Positions 1-7,840 of a DNA stretch of 64,000 nt are shown here, piece by piece. The notes beneath the pieces were generated by a model. It did no database searches. It was not told where the DNA came from and worked only from the letters and a program-made list of their open reading frames with translations. Each line of letters starts with the position of its first letter. The stretch's first letter is position 1. Source of the stretch: Rathayibacter_A sp036510655. Lineage in GTDB: Bacteria; Actinomycetota; Actinomycetes; Actinomycetales; Microbacteriaceae. The position numbers and the translations under genes are program-made. The stretch spans positions 27,669 through 91,668 of the forward strand of contig DATCDQ010000072.1 in NCBI GenBank assembly GCA_036510655.1, written 5' to 3'.

Positions 1-2
1 CC

Positions 3-710
3 GCCGCCGTGCACGGCGACCTCAACCAGGAGCAGCGTGAACGCGCGATGGCTGCATTCAAGGCCGGCAAGAAGGACATCATGGTTGCCACGGATGTCGC
101 CGCTCGCGGCATTGACGTACACGACGTCACGCACGTGATCAACCACACCATCCCCGAAGACGAGAAGGCCTACCTGCACCGTGTCGGTCGCACGGGCCGC
201 GCCGGCAAGACCGGTATTGCGGTGACATTCGTCGACTGGGACGACATGCACAAGTGGTCACTGATCAACCGAGCCCTCGACTTCGGCCAGCCCGAGCCGA
301 TCGAGACGTACTCGTCTTCACCGCACCTGTATGCGGACTTGAACATTCCCGTCGGCGCCAAGGGCCGCCTCAAGTCAACGCCGGCTGCGAAGAGCGACGG
401 CGGCGCGCACCGGTCCGGTTCGGATCACCGCGCGGGCAGTGCAGCATCCTCAACGGGCTCGGCACCAGCATCCGGCGCCGAGCGCGATGGGACCAACCGC
501 AATCGCCGGCGCACCCGCGGCGGAGGTGCCGGAGCTGCGGCGACGAACGCCCCGCACGCGCAAGCCGCCTCTGCAGGACCGGATGCTGCGCCCACCGCCA
601 CCGGAACCCACGACGGGCTCGGCGTGCAGCACCACGACGGCAACAGTGCACCGCGTCGCCGCAGCCGCAACCGTCGCCGTAGCGGAGGAAGTGCGACGCC
701 CGCCGCGTAG
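3..710 (+). CDS. DEAD-box RNA helicase, C-terminal part (5' end outside window)
   Basis: This is the second RecA-like domain of an ATP-dependent RNA helicase that remodels RNA in the cytoplasm. The reading frame is open from the first bases, so the GTG at 9 is an internal valine and not a start. Helicase motif V (ATDVAARGID) and motif VI (HRVGRTGRAG) are intact. After the fold the protein ends in a long Ala/Gly-rich tail with two arginine clusters (RNRRRTRGGG and RRRSRNRRRSGG), probably a disordered RNA-binding extension. The ATPase half with motifs Q, I and DEAD must lie upstream of the window, so the paralogue cannot be named. Confidence 0.93.
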   Translation, partial: AAVHGDLNQEQRERAMAAFKAGKKDIMVATDVAARGIDVHDVTHVINHTIPEDEKAYLHRVGRTGRAGKTGIAVTFVDWDDMHKWSLINRALDFGQPEPIETYSSSPHLYADLNIPVGAKGRLKSTPAAKSDGGAHRSGSDHRAGSAASSTGSAPASGAERDGTNRNRRRTRGGGAGAAATNAPHAQAASAGPDAAPTATGTHDGLGVQHHDGNSAPRRRSRNRRRSGGSATPAA

Positions 711-813
711 TCGAGCGCGGCACTGAGCCGTTGCGCCGCTTCTTCAGGGAGCGCGAAGTCGCGGCAAATTGATCACGTGACCCCATCGATTAGTGGCATA
801 GCGGGGCACAATT

Positions 814-1350
814 GTGAGTATGGATTCCGAGCAACCGTCGCGACGTCGACTGGCGGACATCGACCTCGACACGTTGACAATGGTGATGTCCAACTCCGAC
901 GGGGGCTACTACGACCCTGCAGACGGATCCGTCATCCCGACCTTCGACGGCGAATTGGCGACAGACGAGGATGTCGATCTCGAAGAAGTCGACTGGATCG
1001 CGATCGATCCAGAGGGTTCTCGCGACGCGTACGAGGACATGGCTGACTTTGCCGACGCAATCACCGAGCCGCGTCTTGCGCGACGACTGGCGCGGGCACT
1101 CGATGGCAGCGGGGCTTTTCGGAGGTTCCGCTATGAGGTCAATGACGAACCCGAACAGTTCGGTGCGAATTGGATGCACTTCTCCAATGCTCGCCAAGAG
1201 TCCCGAGCGATCGAGTGGCTTCTCGACAACGAGTTGATCGAAGAAGGAGACGCCGCGCTGGAACTTGCGAAGCGCGCAGCCGTGAGCAAGCATGCGCTCG
1301 AAGAAGCCGCTCGCTGGGGTCGCGACGACGCGGACGACCCCGGTCGCTGA
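814..1350 (+). CDS. UPF0158 family protein
   Basis: A 178-residue acidic protein resembling the uncharacterised UPF0158 family: it has the N-terminal DLDTL..M and GYYDPADG stretches, a central D-W-I-A-I-DPEGSRDAYEDM block, and a C-terminal FRRFRYEV segment followed by a W-L-x-x-N motif. The function of the family is not known. The start is GTG at 814; an ATG two codons later (820) is equally possible. It stands alone between the helicase and the protease, without an obvious operon partner. Confidence 0.8.
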   Translation: MSMDSEQPSRRRLADIDLDTLTMVMSNSDGGYYDPADGSVIPTFDGELATDEDVDLEEVDWIAIDPEGSRDAYEDMADFADAITEPRLARRLARALDGSGAFRRFRYEVNDEPEQFGANWMHFSNARQESRAIEWLLDNELIEEGDAALELAKRAAVSKHALEEAARWGRDDADDPGR

Positions 1351-1401
1351 GCGCAGTCGAAGCGCCAGCCTGCACTGCCAACCGACCACGCGGTACTTGG
1401 T

Positions 1402-1494
1402 GGCCCTTCGGCTGCGCTCCGGGAACGGAAAAGGCCCTTCGGCTTCGCTCCGGGAACGGAAAGGGCCCTTCGGCTTCGCTCCGCGACCGGCGCG
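1402..1494. repeat. 31-bp tandem repeat, about three units
   Basis: Units at 1402-1432, 1433-1463 and 1464-1494 share the core CCCTTCGGCTTCGCTCCG. The first two are nearly identical over 31 bp and the third diverges in its last ten bases. A TGAGCGCAGTCGAAGCG motif lies just upstream (about 1347-1363). The stretch 1351-1685 otherwise holds no gene I can support. The unit resembles intergenic repeats often seen in Microbacteriaceae genomes (from memory). Confidence 0.8.
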
Positions 1495-1685
1495 GGGCGC
1501 CGGCCAGCGACATCCGTACCGCATTCAGGCTGGGTGGGCGAATTCGGCCGGTGCCGCGTCTTCGGCCAGCGGTCCAACCTGAATTTGGCTCGCACGCCGG
1601 CGCTGAGCGACGCCGAAGCCCCCAGCGGATGCGCCGGAAGCGAACGTCAGCCTATCTCCGCTCGAATCGTGCGATTCTGAAAAAC

Positions 1686-2609
1686 ATGAGCAACGACGAT
1701 TCACTCGACACGTATTCGCGCACCGTCGTGAGCGTGGCCGAGGCGGTGCTGCCGACCGTTGCAAGCATCTCTGTTCGCACGGCGCGCGGCGGTGGTGCCG
1801 GCAGTGCGAGCATCATCACGAAGGACGGCTTTCTCCTGACGAGCGCCCACGTCGTCGAGGGTGCGCAGCGCGCGACCGGCACGTTTTCTGACGGCACATC
1901 GGTTGCACTCGATATCGTCGGCCGTGATCCGCTGTCTGATCTGGCCGTGCTGCACGCGCGCGGCGACGTGCCCGAGCCCATCGAACTCGGGGATGCCGCC
2001 GAACTGCGGGTTGGACAGTTGGTCGTCGCCCTGGGCAACCCACTCGGTCTTGCCGGCAGCGTGACCGCCGGAATCGTCTCTGCGCTCGGCCGGTCCCTGC
2101 CCACCGCAGCGGGCCGGGTAATCGACGAGGTCATCCAAACGGATGCCGCCCTCAACCCCGGCAACAGCGGAGGCGTACTCGCCGACCACACCGGCAGAAT
2201 GGTCGGCGTCAATACCGCTGTTGCAGGCTTTGGCGTGGGTCTTGCGGTGCCGATCAATTCGACGACTCAGGCGATCATCACGACGCTGATGACGAAGGGC
2301 CGCGTGCGTCGCGCGTGGCTCGGCATCGCCGGCGCGCAGATCGTGCTCGCGCCCGAACTCGCAAAGCGCATCGGCTCGCCGACGGGTTTGCAGGTCGCGG
2401 GCGTTTCTGCGAGCAGTCCTGCAGAACTGGCCGGTATCCACCGCGGCGATATCGTCGTTGAACTGGGCCACGAGCGGGTTGTGACCACAACGGCGGTTCA
2501 GAAGATGATGGTCGAAGGGGCGATCGACCACCCCATCGAGATGACCGTGTGGCGCAACGGCGCATTGGTCGATGTGATCGTGGTCCCAACCGAACTCGAT
2601 GCGAGTTAG
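1686..2609 (+). CDS. HtrA/DegP-like trypsin-type serine protease with PDZ domain
   Basis: A 307-residue S1C-type serine protease. The catalytic triad is visible as His55 (SAHVVEG), Asp85 (PLSDLAVLH) and Ser161 (NPGNSGG). A PDZ domain occupies roughly residues 215-300, with GLQVAGVSASSPAELAG and the GDIVVELG turn. Family members degrade or refold damaged proteins, usually in the cell envelope. This protein has no signal peptide or N-terminal transmembrane segment from the ATG at 1686. The frame stays open further upstream, but only through the repeat-rich region, and that stretch is not hydrophobic. The ATG is therefore preferred, although no strong ribosome binding site precedes it. Confidence 0.88.
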   Translation: MSNDDSLDTYSRTVVSVAEAVLPTVASISVRTARGGGAGSASIITKDGFLLTSAHVVEGAQRATGTFSDGTSVALDIVGRDPLSDLAVLHARGDVPEPIELGDAAELRVGQLVVALGNPLGLAGSVTAGIVSALGRSLPTAAGRVIDEVIQTDAALNPGNSGGVLADHTGRMVGVNTAVAGFGVGLAVPINSTTQAIITTLMTKGRVRRAWLGIAGAQIVLAPELAKRIGSPTGLQVAGVSASSPAELAGIHRGDIVVELGHERVVTTTAVQKMMVEGAIDHPIEMTVWRNGALVDVIVVPTELDAS

Positions 2610-2645
2610 AGGCCCCGCGAGCTAGACGCTGCCCGTCGGCTCCGC

Positions 2646-3530
2646 TCAGGGACCGACCGTGCGCGGCGCAATCGGCGCCGAGCCGGTAGCGGCGGCGATG
2701 ATCCGCTCGAGTACTTCCGGCGCAGTCGTGTTCTCGGCAAGCTTGTTCGGCTTGCCGCTGCCGTGATAGTCGCTGGAGCCGGTGACGACCAGCCCATACT
2801 TCTGGGCGAGCTGCCGCAGGTAGGCCTTGCCGTCTTCGGTGTTCTCGCGGTGCTCGATCTCCAACCCGAACAAGCCGGAGTCGATTAGTCGCAGCAGATA
2901 ATCCTCTTTGATCACCCCGTCGCGTCCATACGTCGCCGGATGCGCGAGCACCGCGACCCCGCCCGCGCCCGTTATCAGCCGCACGCCGTCGAGGGGCGTC
3001 GGCGCGTAGAGCGGCTCGTAATAACCACCACGCGGATGCAGAAGCGTTTGAAAGGCCGCGGTCCGTGAAGCGACGACACCGCGCGTGACGAGTGCATCCG
3101 CAATGTGCGGGCGCCCGATCGTCGCACCCGGAGTCGTATGCGCGAGCACGTCTTGCCACGTGATGTCGTAGTCTGCGGCCAGCCGCTCGACGATCGACTC
3201 CGCTCGGGCCAGCCGAGCCCGTCGAATCCGTTCGGTCTCCGCGGCGAGCGCCTCCTCGGCAGGATCGAACAGATAGGCGAGCATATGAACGCTCTTCCAG
3301 CCGTAGCGGGTGCTCAGCTCCATGCCCGGAATCAGCCCGATACCCACCTCGGATGCCTCTTCAGCAGCTTGCGCCCAACCGGCAGTCGTGTCGTGGTCGG
3401 TCAACGCAATGGTGCCGAGGCCGGCTGCCGCTGCGGCTCGCACGAGCTCGGCCGGGGTCTGAGTTCCGTCGGAGACACTCGAGTGGGTGTGCAGGTCGAT
3501 CGGACCCCGAAACTCATCTTCACCGGGCAT
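2646..3530 (-). CDS. PHP-domain phosphoesterase (TrpH/YciV type)
   Basis: A 294-residue metal-dependent phosphoesterase of the PHP family. The N-terminal metal motif is IDLHTHSSVSDGT, the second is ALTDHDTTAGW, a glutamate ligand lies in GMELSTRYG, and the C-terminal VTGSSDYHG completes the site. Homologues dephosphorylate 3',5'-nucleoside bisphosphates or short 5'-ended RNAs; which substrate applies here cannot be told. The start ATG is preceded by a G-run that can act as a ribosome binding site. It is divergent from aminopeptidase P, with 67 bp between the two starts. Confidence 0.9.
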   Translation of the reverse strand: MPGEDEFRGPIDLHTHSSVSDGTQTPAELVRAAAAAGLGTIALTDHDTTAGWAQAAEEASEVGIGLIPGMELSTRYGWKSVHMLAYLFDPAEEALAAETERIRRARLARAESIVERLAADYDITWQDVLAHTTPGATIGRPHIADALVTRGVVASRTAAFQTLLHPRGGYYEPLYAPTPLDGVRLITGAGGVAVLAHPATYGRDGVIKEDYLLRLIDSGLFGLEIEHRENTEDGKAYLRQLAQKYGLVVTGSSDYHGSGKPNKLAENTTAPEVLERIIAAATGSAPIAPRTVGP

Positions 3531-3597
3531 CCCCCAATGCTATGCCCGGGCTCGCAGCGCGATGTCGCGGGCGCGGGCGCGGTGCGAGAATGGACGC

Positions 3598-5205
3598 ATG
3601 GCCACGAGCAGCGAAACAAGCACAGCAGACCAGGCAAGCACAGCAGACCAGGCAAGCGCAGCAGTCCAGGCAAGCGCAGCAGTCCCGGCGAGCGCAAGCA
3701 TCCGCACCGCGACCGCGACCGCGACCGCCGACAGTGCCGCGCCGCGCGCGACGGCAAACCGGTCGACGACTCCGGTGTCCGATCGGTTCCGCGATTACAT
3801 CGGCAGCAACTGGGCGCAGCGTGACGACGTGGTTCCCGCGCCGCGGGCGCAGGCCCGCTACGCGGCCGATCGACGGTCTCGGCTCACGGCGCGCTATCCC
3901 GGCAAACGGCTGATCATTCCGGCCGGCCGCCTCAAGCAACGGTCGAACGACACGGATTATCCGTTCCGCGCGCACTCCGCGTTCGCCTACCTGACCGGGT
4001 GGGCATCCGATTCCGAGCCGGGAAGCGTGCTCGTGCTCGAGCCGACGGATTCTGGACACGATGCGACGCTGTACTTCCGCGAGCGCGCGGGGCGGGATTC
4101 CGACGAGTTCTACGCCAACCCGGAGATCGGCGAGTTCTGGATCGGCCCGCGGCCGTCGCTCGCGCAGGTTGCCGGCGATCTGGCGCTGCCCACGCGCGGC
4201 ATCGCCGAGCTCGCAATCGTTATCGACAATGCCGACGACGACACGCTCCTCGTGCGCGAGGCGGATGACGAGATCACTGCCACGATCGACGGCCTACGGC
4301 TCGTGAACGGCGATGTCGCCGACGTCGAGGCCCACGAAGGAGACAGTCGGCTGGCGCAGGATCTCTCCGAAATGCGACTGGTCAAAGACGACTACGAACT
4401 GAGCGAACTCCGCGGAGCGATCGCGGCGACGGCTCGCGGTTTCGACGACATCATCCGCGATTTGCCTCGCATCAGCACCCACAACCGTGGCGAGCGACTG
4501 GTCGAGGGAGTGTTCAACTCACGCGCACGCGCCGACGGCAACACGGTGGGCTATGACACGATCGCCGCCTCGGGCCCTCATGCCTGCATTCTGCATTGGA
4601 CCCACAACAACGGCCCCGTCGTACCGGGGGACGTCATCCTGATCGATGCAGGCGTGGAGGCAGAAAGCTACTACACGGCCGACATCACGCGCACCCTGCC
4701 GATCAACGGCACGTTCAGCGACACGCAGCGCCTGGTGTACGAAACGGTGCGCGAGGCCGCAGATGCCGCGTTTGCGATCGTGACCCCCGGCATCCGCTTT
4801 CGCGAGATTCACCAAGCGGCGATGGCCGTCATCGCGGGACGCACAGCGGAGTGGGGAATGCTGCCGGTGAGCGCAGACGAAGCACTCAAGGCCGACAACC
4901 AGCACCACCGCCGCTACATGGTGCACGGCACCAGCCACCACCTCGGTCTCGACGTGCACGACTGCGCGAAGGCCCGGCGCGAAATGTACATCGACGGTGT
5001 GCTCGAGCCTGGAATGACGTTCACGATCGAGCCGGGGCTGTATTTTCAGCCGGACGATCTGAGCGTGCCCGAGCAATTCAGGGGCATCGGCGTGCGCATC
5101 GAGGACAACATTCTGGTGACGGCGGACGGCGCCGAAAACCTCTCCATCGACATCCCCCGCACTGCGGACGACGTCGAGGCGTGGATCGCGCGACTGTCGC
5201 AGTAG
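3598..5205 (+). CDS. pepP: Aminopeptidase P family protein (Xaa-Pro aminopeptidase)
   Basis: A 535-residue M24B metallopeptidase expected to remove an N-terminal residue preceding proline. An aminopeptidase P N-terminal domain spans about residues 70-220, followed by the pita-bread domain. Metal-binding signatures are visible: DAGVEAESYYTADITR (two Asp), HGTSHHLGLDVHD (His), TIEPGLYF (Glu) and GIGVRIEDN (Glu). The ATG at 3598 is chosen because upstream codons are antisense to the neighbouring gene's start. The first 60 or so residues are a low-complexity Ala/Ser/Thr tail built partly from an 18-bp tandem repeat, which is absent from typical members. Confidence 0.92.
   Translation: MATSSETSTADQASTADQASAAVQASAAVPASASIRTATATATADSAAPRATANRSTTPVSDRFRDYIGSNWAQRDDVVPAPRAQARYAADRRSRLTARYPGKRLIIPAGRLKQRSNDTDYPFRAHSAFAYLTGWASDSEPGSVLVLEPTDSGHDATLYFRERAGRDSDEFYANPEIGEFWIGPRPSLAQVAGDLALPTRGIAELAIVIDNADDDTLLVREADDEITATIDGLRLVNGDVADVEAHEGDSRLAQDLSEMRLVKDDYELSELRGAIAATARGFDDIIRDLPRISTHNRGERLVEGVFNSRARADGNTVGYDTIAASGPHACILHWTHNNGPVVPGDVILIDAGVEAESYYTADITRTLPINGTFSDTQRLVYETVREAADAAFAIVTPGIRFREIHQAAMAVIAGRTAEWGMLPVSADEALKADNQHHRRYMVHGTSHHLGLDVHDCAKARREMYIDGVLEPGMTFTIEPGLYFQPDDLSVPEQFRGIGVRIEDNILVTADGAENLSIDIPRTADDVEAWIARLSQ
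3616..3687 (+). repeat. 18-bp tandem repeat, four units, coding
   Basis: Four consecutive 18-nt units (3616-3633, 3634-3651, 3652-3669, 3670-3687) encode hexapeptides STADQA, STADQA, SAAVQA and SAAVPA in the aminopeptidase P leader. The unit length is a multiple of three, so expansion or contraction keeps the frame. Confidence 0.85.
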
Positions 5206-5211
5206 CAGACA

Positions 5212-5234
5212 CTGACCGCGTACGTACGCGTCAG
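5212..5234. terminator. Possible bidirectional hairpin between convergent genes
   Basis: CTGAC at 5212-5216 pairs with GTCAG at 5230-5234, and GCGTAC with GTACGC inside, with one bulged C. It lies at the junction of aminopeptidase P and the convergent stress protein gene. There is no T-run and essentially no loop, so a terminator role is uncertain. Confidence 0.3.
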
Positions 5235-5941
5235 CGCTGCGCTGAGCCGTCCTCGCCGCCGTCGTCATCCGGCTCTGCATTCTCGCCGTAGCGCGGCTCC
5301 GGATTCTCGCCGTAGCGCGGCCGAGCCGACGGCGGGTCGGACGGACGCGCTGTCGGCGGTACGAACCCAGCGGGCGGATCCGACGGGTGCGCCGGCTCAT
5401 GCGGATGCCTGTGCTCGCGCTCCTGCTCATGCTCGCGATCGCCTCCGCTGAGCCCGCCCTCACCGGACAGCACGTTCCGCGCGCGATTGACAAGGTCTGA
5501 CTCGACGAGCACGGAATAGCTGGTGGCCATGACCTGCGTCATCGACGTGTAGTCCCGCCGCCGCCTGTTGAGGGTGTATGAGGCCAGGCCGAACATCATG
5601 CCGAACCCGGCACCGATCAGTAGCGCCGCGATGATGAAACCAAGCGAGGTTGCCGGGGAGAAGATCACGAGCAGCAGCCCGAAGAACAACCCCAACCAGG
5701 CACCGGATGCCGCCCCCGCGATCGCGACGCGACCCCAGCTCAACTTGCCGGTCACCCTCTCGACGCTCTTCAGATCGCTGCCGATGATCGAGACACGATT
5801 CACCGGAAAATCCGCTCGCGCCAGCACGTCGACAGCCTGTTGCGCTTCGGGGTATGTCTGGTAGGTGGCGATGGCTTCGCCGCGGGGCAGTGTGGGAAAC
5901 ACTCCGCGTCGTCGGCCGTCCATTGGGCTCTGATTGCTCAC
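5231..5941 (-). CDS. General stress protein 17M-like (YflT domain) membrane protein
   Basis: A 236-residue protein. The N-terminal part (about residues 18-60, AIATYQTYPEAQQAVDVLARADFP then VSIIGSDLKSVERVTG, separated by a few residues) matches the YflT/general stress protein fold. A hairpin of two hydrophobic segments follows (around residues 70-120, including WLGLFFGLLLVIFSP and LLIGAGFGMMFGLASY). The C-terminal 90 residues are Pro/Glu/Arg-rich with the repeat RYGENPEP/RYGENAEP, likely disordered. The start is GTG at 5941; an ATG six codons in is an alternative. Homologues are stress-inducible but mechanistically undefined. It is divergent from the PRC/CBS gene. Confidence 0.75.
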   Translation of the reverse strand: MSNQSPMDGRRRGVFPTLPRGEAIATYQTYPEAQQAVDVLARADFPVNRVSIIGSDLKSVERVTGKLSWGRVAIAGAASGAWLGLFFGLLLVIFSPATSLGFIIAALLIGAGFGMMFGLASYTLNRRRRDYTSMTQVMATSYSVLVESDLVNRARNVLSGEGGLSGGDREHEQEREHRHPHEPAHPSDPPAGFVPPTARPSDPPSARPRYGENPEPRYGENAEPDDDGGEDGSAQR

Positions 5942-5988
5942 GCCGCCATTGTCCCATGCTTCCAGGAGGCCCGGACTAAGGTTTAGTT

Positions 5989-7332
5989 GTGAGTGCCACC
6001 AGAGTCTTCGTTGCCCGATTGGCGGGGTGCACCGTCTTCGACCCCGCGGGCGACCGCGTGGGCAAAGTGCGCGACGTTCTGGTGGTCTACCGAAAGAACG
6101 ATCCCCCTCGCGTTGTCGGGCTGATCGTCGAGATTCCGGGCAAACGACGGGTTTTCGTGTCGATCGGACGTGTGACCAGTTTCGGTAGCGGCCAAATCAT
6201 CACGACGGGCCTGATCAACGTGCGTCGCTTCGAGCAGCGCGGCGGCGAAGTGCGGGTGATTGCCGAGATCCTCGGCCGCACCATCGTATTCAAAGACGGG
6301 TCGGGCAACGCGACGATCGAAGATGTCGCCATCGAGGCCACCCGGTCCGGCGAGTGGTCGATCGGGCAACTGTTCGTGCGCCGTCCGAAGACAAGCCCGT
6401 CGCCGTTCGCAAAGGGCGCGACCACGTTCACCACCTGGCCAGAAGTCACGGAGCAGACGACGCACGGACAGGCGCAGTCCGCTGAACAGCTCATCGCCAC
6501 ATACTCTGACCTGAAACCCGCCGATCTCGCGAACACCCTGCTCGACCTCCCCGTGCAACGCCGTCTCGAAGTCGCCGGTGAACTCCCCGACGACCGACTT
6601 GCGAATGCACTTGAAGAGATGCCGGAAGTCGAACAGGTTGCAATCATCGGCAAGCTGAACGACCAGCGCGCTGCCGACGTGCTCGACGAGATGCAGCCGG
6701 ATGACGCTGCCGACCTGATCGCGCAGCTGTCCGACGAACGGCGCGAACACCTGCTGCAGCTCATGGAGCCTGAGGAAGCCGACGACGTGCGCATGCTGCT
6801 CAACTACGCGCCAGACACCGCGGGAGGCCTGATGACGACCGAGCCCGTCATCCTCTCCGCAGACGCGACAGTCGCCGAAGGTCTCGCTTTGATTCGCCGG
6901 GCGGAGCTGCCACCGGCGCTCGGTGCAGCCGTCTGCGTGACGCTGCCACCGTACGAACCGCCGACGGGCCGCTTCCTCGGAATGGTGCACTTTCAGCGAA
7001 TGCTGCGGTATCCGCCGCACGAGCGGCTCGGCACCATCCTCGACCAAAGCCTCGAGCCGGTGACCGCAAACACCTCGGCGGCCGAGGTCTCCCGCATCCT
7101 GGCCAGCTACGACCTGGTCTCCGTGCCGGTCGTCGACGACAACCATCGGCTCGTCGGGGTGGTGACCATTGACGACATCCTCGACTACTTGCTCCCAGAC
7201 GACTGGCGAAGTCACGACGAGAACGACGACGTGCGAAAACGCCAGCATACGGCGACAGACACGAGCAGCATTCCGATCAGCACAGGTTCAAGCAACACAG
7301 GACGGAGGATGAGCAATGGCACGAGCAGCTAA
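5989..7332 (+). CDS. PRC-barrel, MgtE_N and CBS domain protein without a channel domain
   Basis: A 447-residue soluble protein. The first 150 residues look like PRC-barrel-type beta modules. Residues of about 165-265 carry the MgtE N-terminal superhelix (DLANTLLDLPVQRRLEV, ALEEMPEVEQVAIIGKL). Two CBS domains follow (GGLMTTEPVIL and AAEVSRILASYDLVSVPVVDD). The MgtE membrane pore is absent, so it cannot itself be a magnesium channel; a sensing or regulatory role is inferred. The GTG start at 5989 is used. Its last 17 nt overlap the downstream DUF1003 gene, implying a common transcript. Confidence 0.85.
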   Translation: MSATRVFVARLAGCTVFDPAGDRVGKVRDVLVVYRKNDPPRVVGLIVEIPGKRRVFVSIGRVTSFGSGQIITTGLINVRRFEQRGGEVRVIAEILGRTIVFKDGSGNATIEDVAIEATRSGEWSIGQLFVRRPKTSPSPFAKGATTFTTWPEVTEQTTHGQAQSAEQLIATYSDLKPADLANTLLDLPVQRRLEVAGELPDDRLANALEEMPEVEQVAIIGKLNDQRAADVLDEMQPDDAADLIAQLSDERREHLLQLMEPEEADDVRMLLNYAPDTAGGLMTTEPVILSADATVAEGLALIRRAELPPALGAAVCVTLPPYEPPTGRFLGMVHFQRMLRYPPHERLGTILDQSLEPVTANTSAAEVSRILASYDLVSVPVVDDNHRLVGVVTIDDILDYLLPDDWRSHDENDDVRKRQHTATDTSSIPISTGSSNTGRRMSNGTSS

Positions 7333-7840
7333 GGCCGATGCCCGACTGGACGCACCGAAGGGCCTGCGTTCCTCCGTCTTGCCGCGTCGCGCGCGGGATT
7401 CCAACGACACGTTCGGACGATTCACCGAATGGATCGCACGAGCCATGGGCACGCCGTGGTTCTTGTTGTTCCTGACCCTGTTCTGCATCCTGTGGATCAG
7501 CTGGAACACACTCGCCCCGACCCACCTGCGCTTCGACTCGGTCAGTCTCGGCTTCATCGCCTTGACCCTGGTCTTGTCGTTGCAGGCGTCGTATGCCGCG
7601 CCGCTGATCCTGTTGGCGCAGAACCGTCAAGACGACCGCGACCGCGTTCAGATCGAACAAGACCGCCAACGCGCCGAGCGCAACCTTGCCGACACCGAAT
7701 ACCTCGCACGGGAAGTGGTGGCGCTGCGCCTGGCCGTTCGCGATGTGGCTTCGAAGGATTTCATCCGCGCCGAACTTCGCGCCTTGCTCGAAGAACTCGA
7801 CCGCGCCAAGGAGCCCGACACGGAGCCCGTGAGTGGTTGA
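7316..7840 (+). CDS. DUF1003 domain membrane protein
   Basis: A 174-residue protein with two transmembrane segments (FLLFLTLFCILWISW and FIALTLVLSLQASYAAPLIL, about residues 45-100) followed by the DUF1003 hallmark LLAQNRQDDRDR and a basic coiled-coil-like C-terminus. The function of the family is unknown. The ATG at 7316 lies inside the end of the PRC/CBS gene, and the stop overlaps the GTG of mrp, so the three genes form a coupled operon. This linkage suggests a membrane partner for the soluble MgtE_N/CBS protein. Confidence 0.88.
   Translation: MARAAKADARLDAPKGLRSSVLPRRARDSNDTFGRFTEWIARAMGTPWFLLFLTLFCILWISWNTLAPTHLRFDSVSLGFIALTLVLSLQASYAAPLILLAQNRQDDRDRVQIEQDRQRAERNLADTEYLAREVVALRLAVRDVASKDFIRAELRALLEELDRAKEPDTEPVSG

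Noticed and set aside
1402..1494. CRISPR array
   Set aside because: The units are directly adjacent with no unique spacers, and no cas gene is present in the window.
1170..2609. Longer start for the HtrA-like gene
   Set aside because: The additional codons cross the UPF0158 gene and the 31-bp repeats and add no signal peptide.
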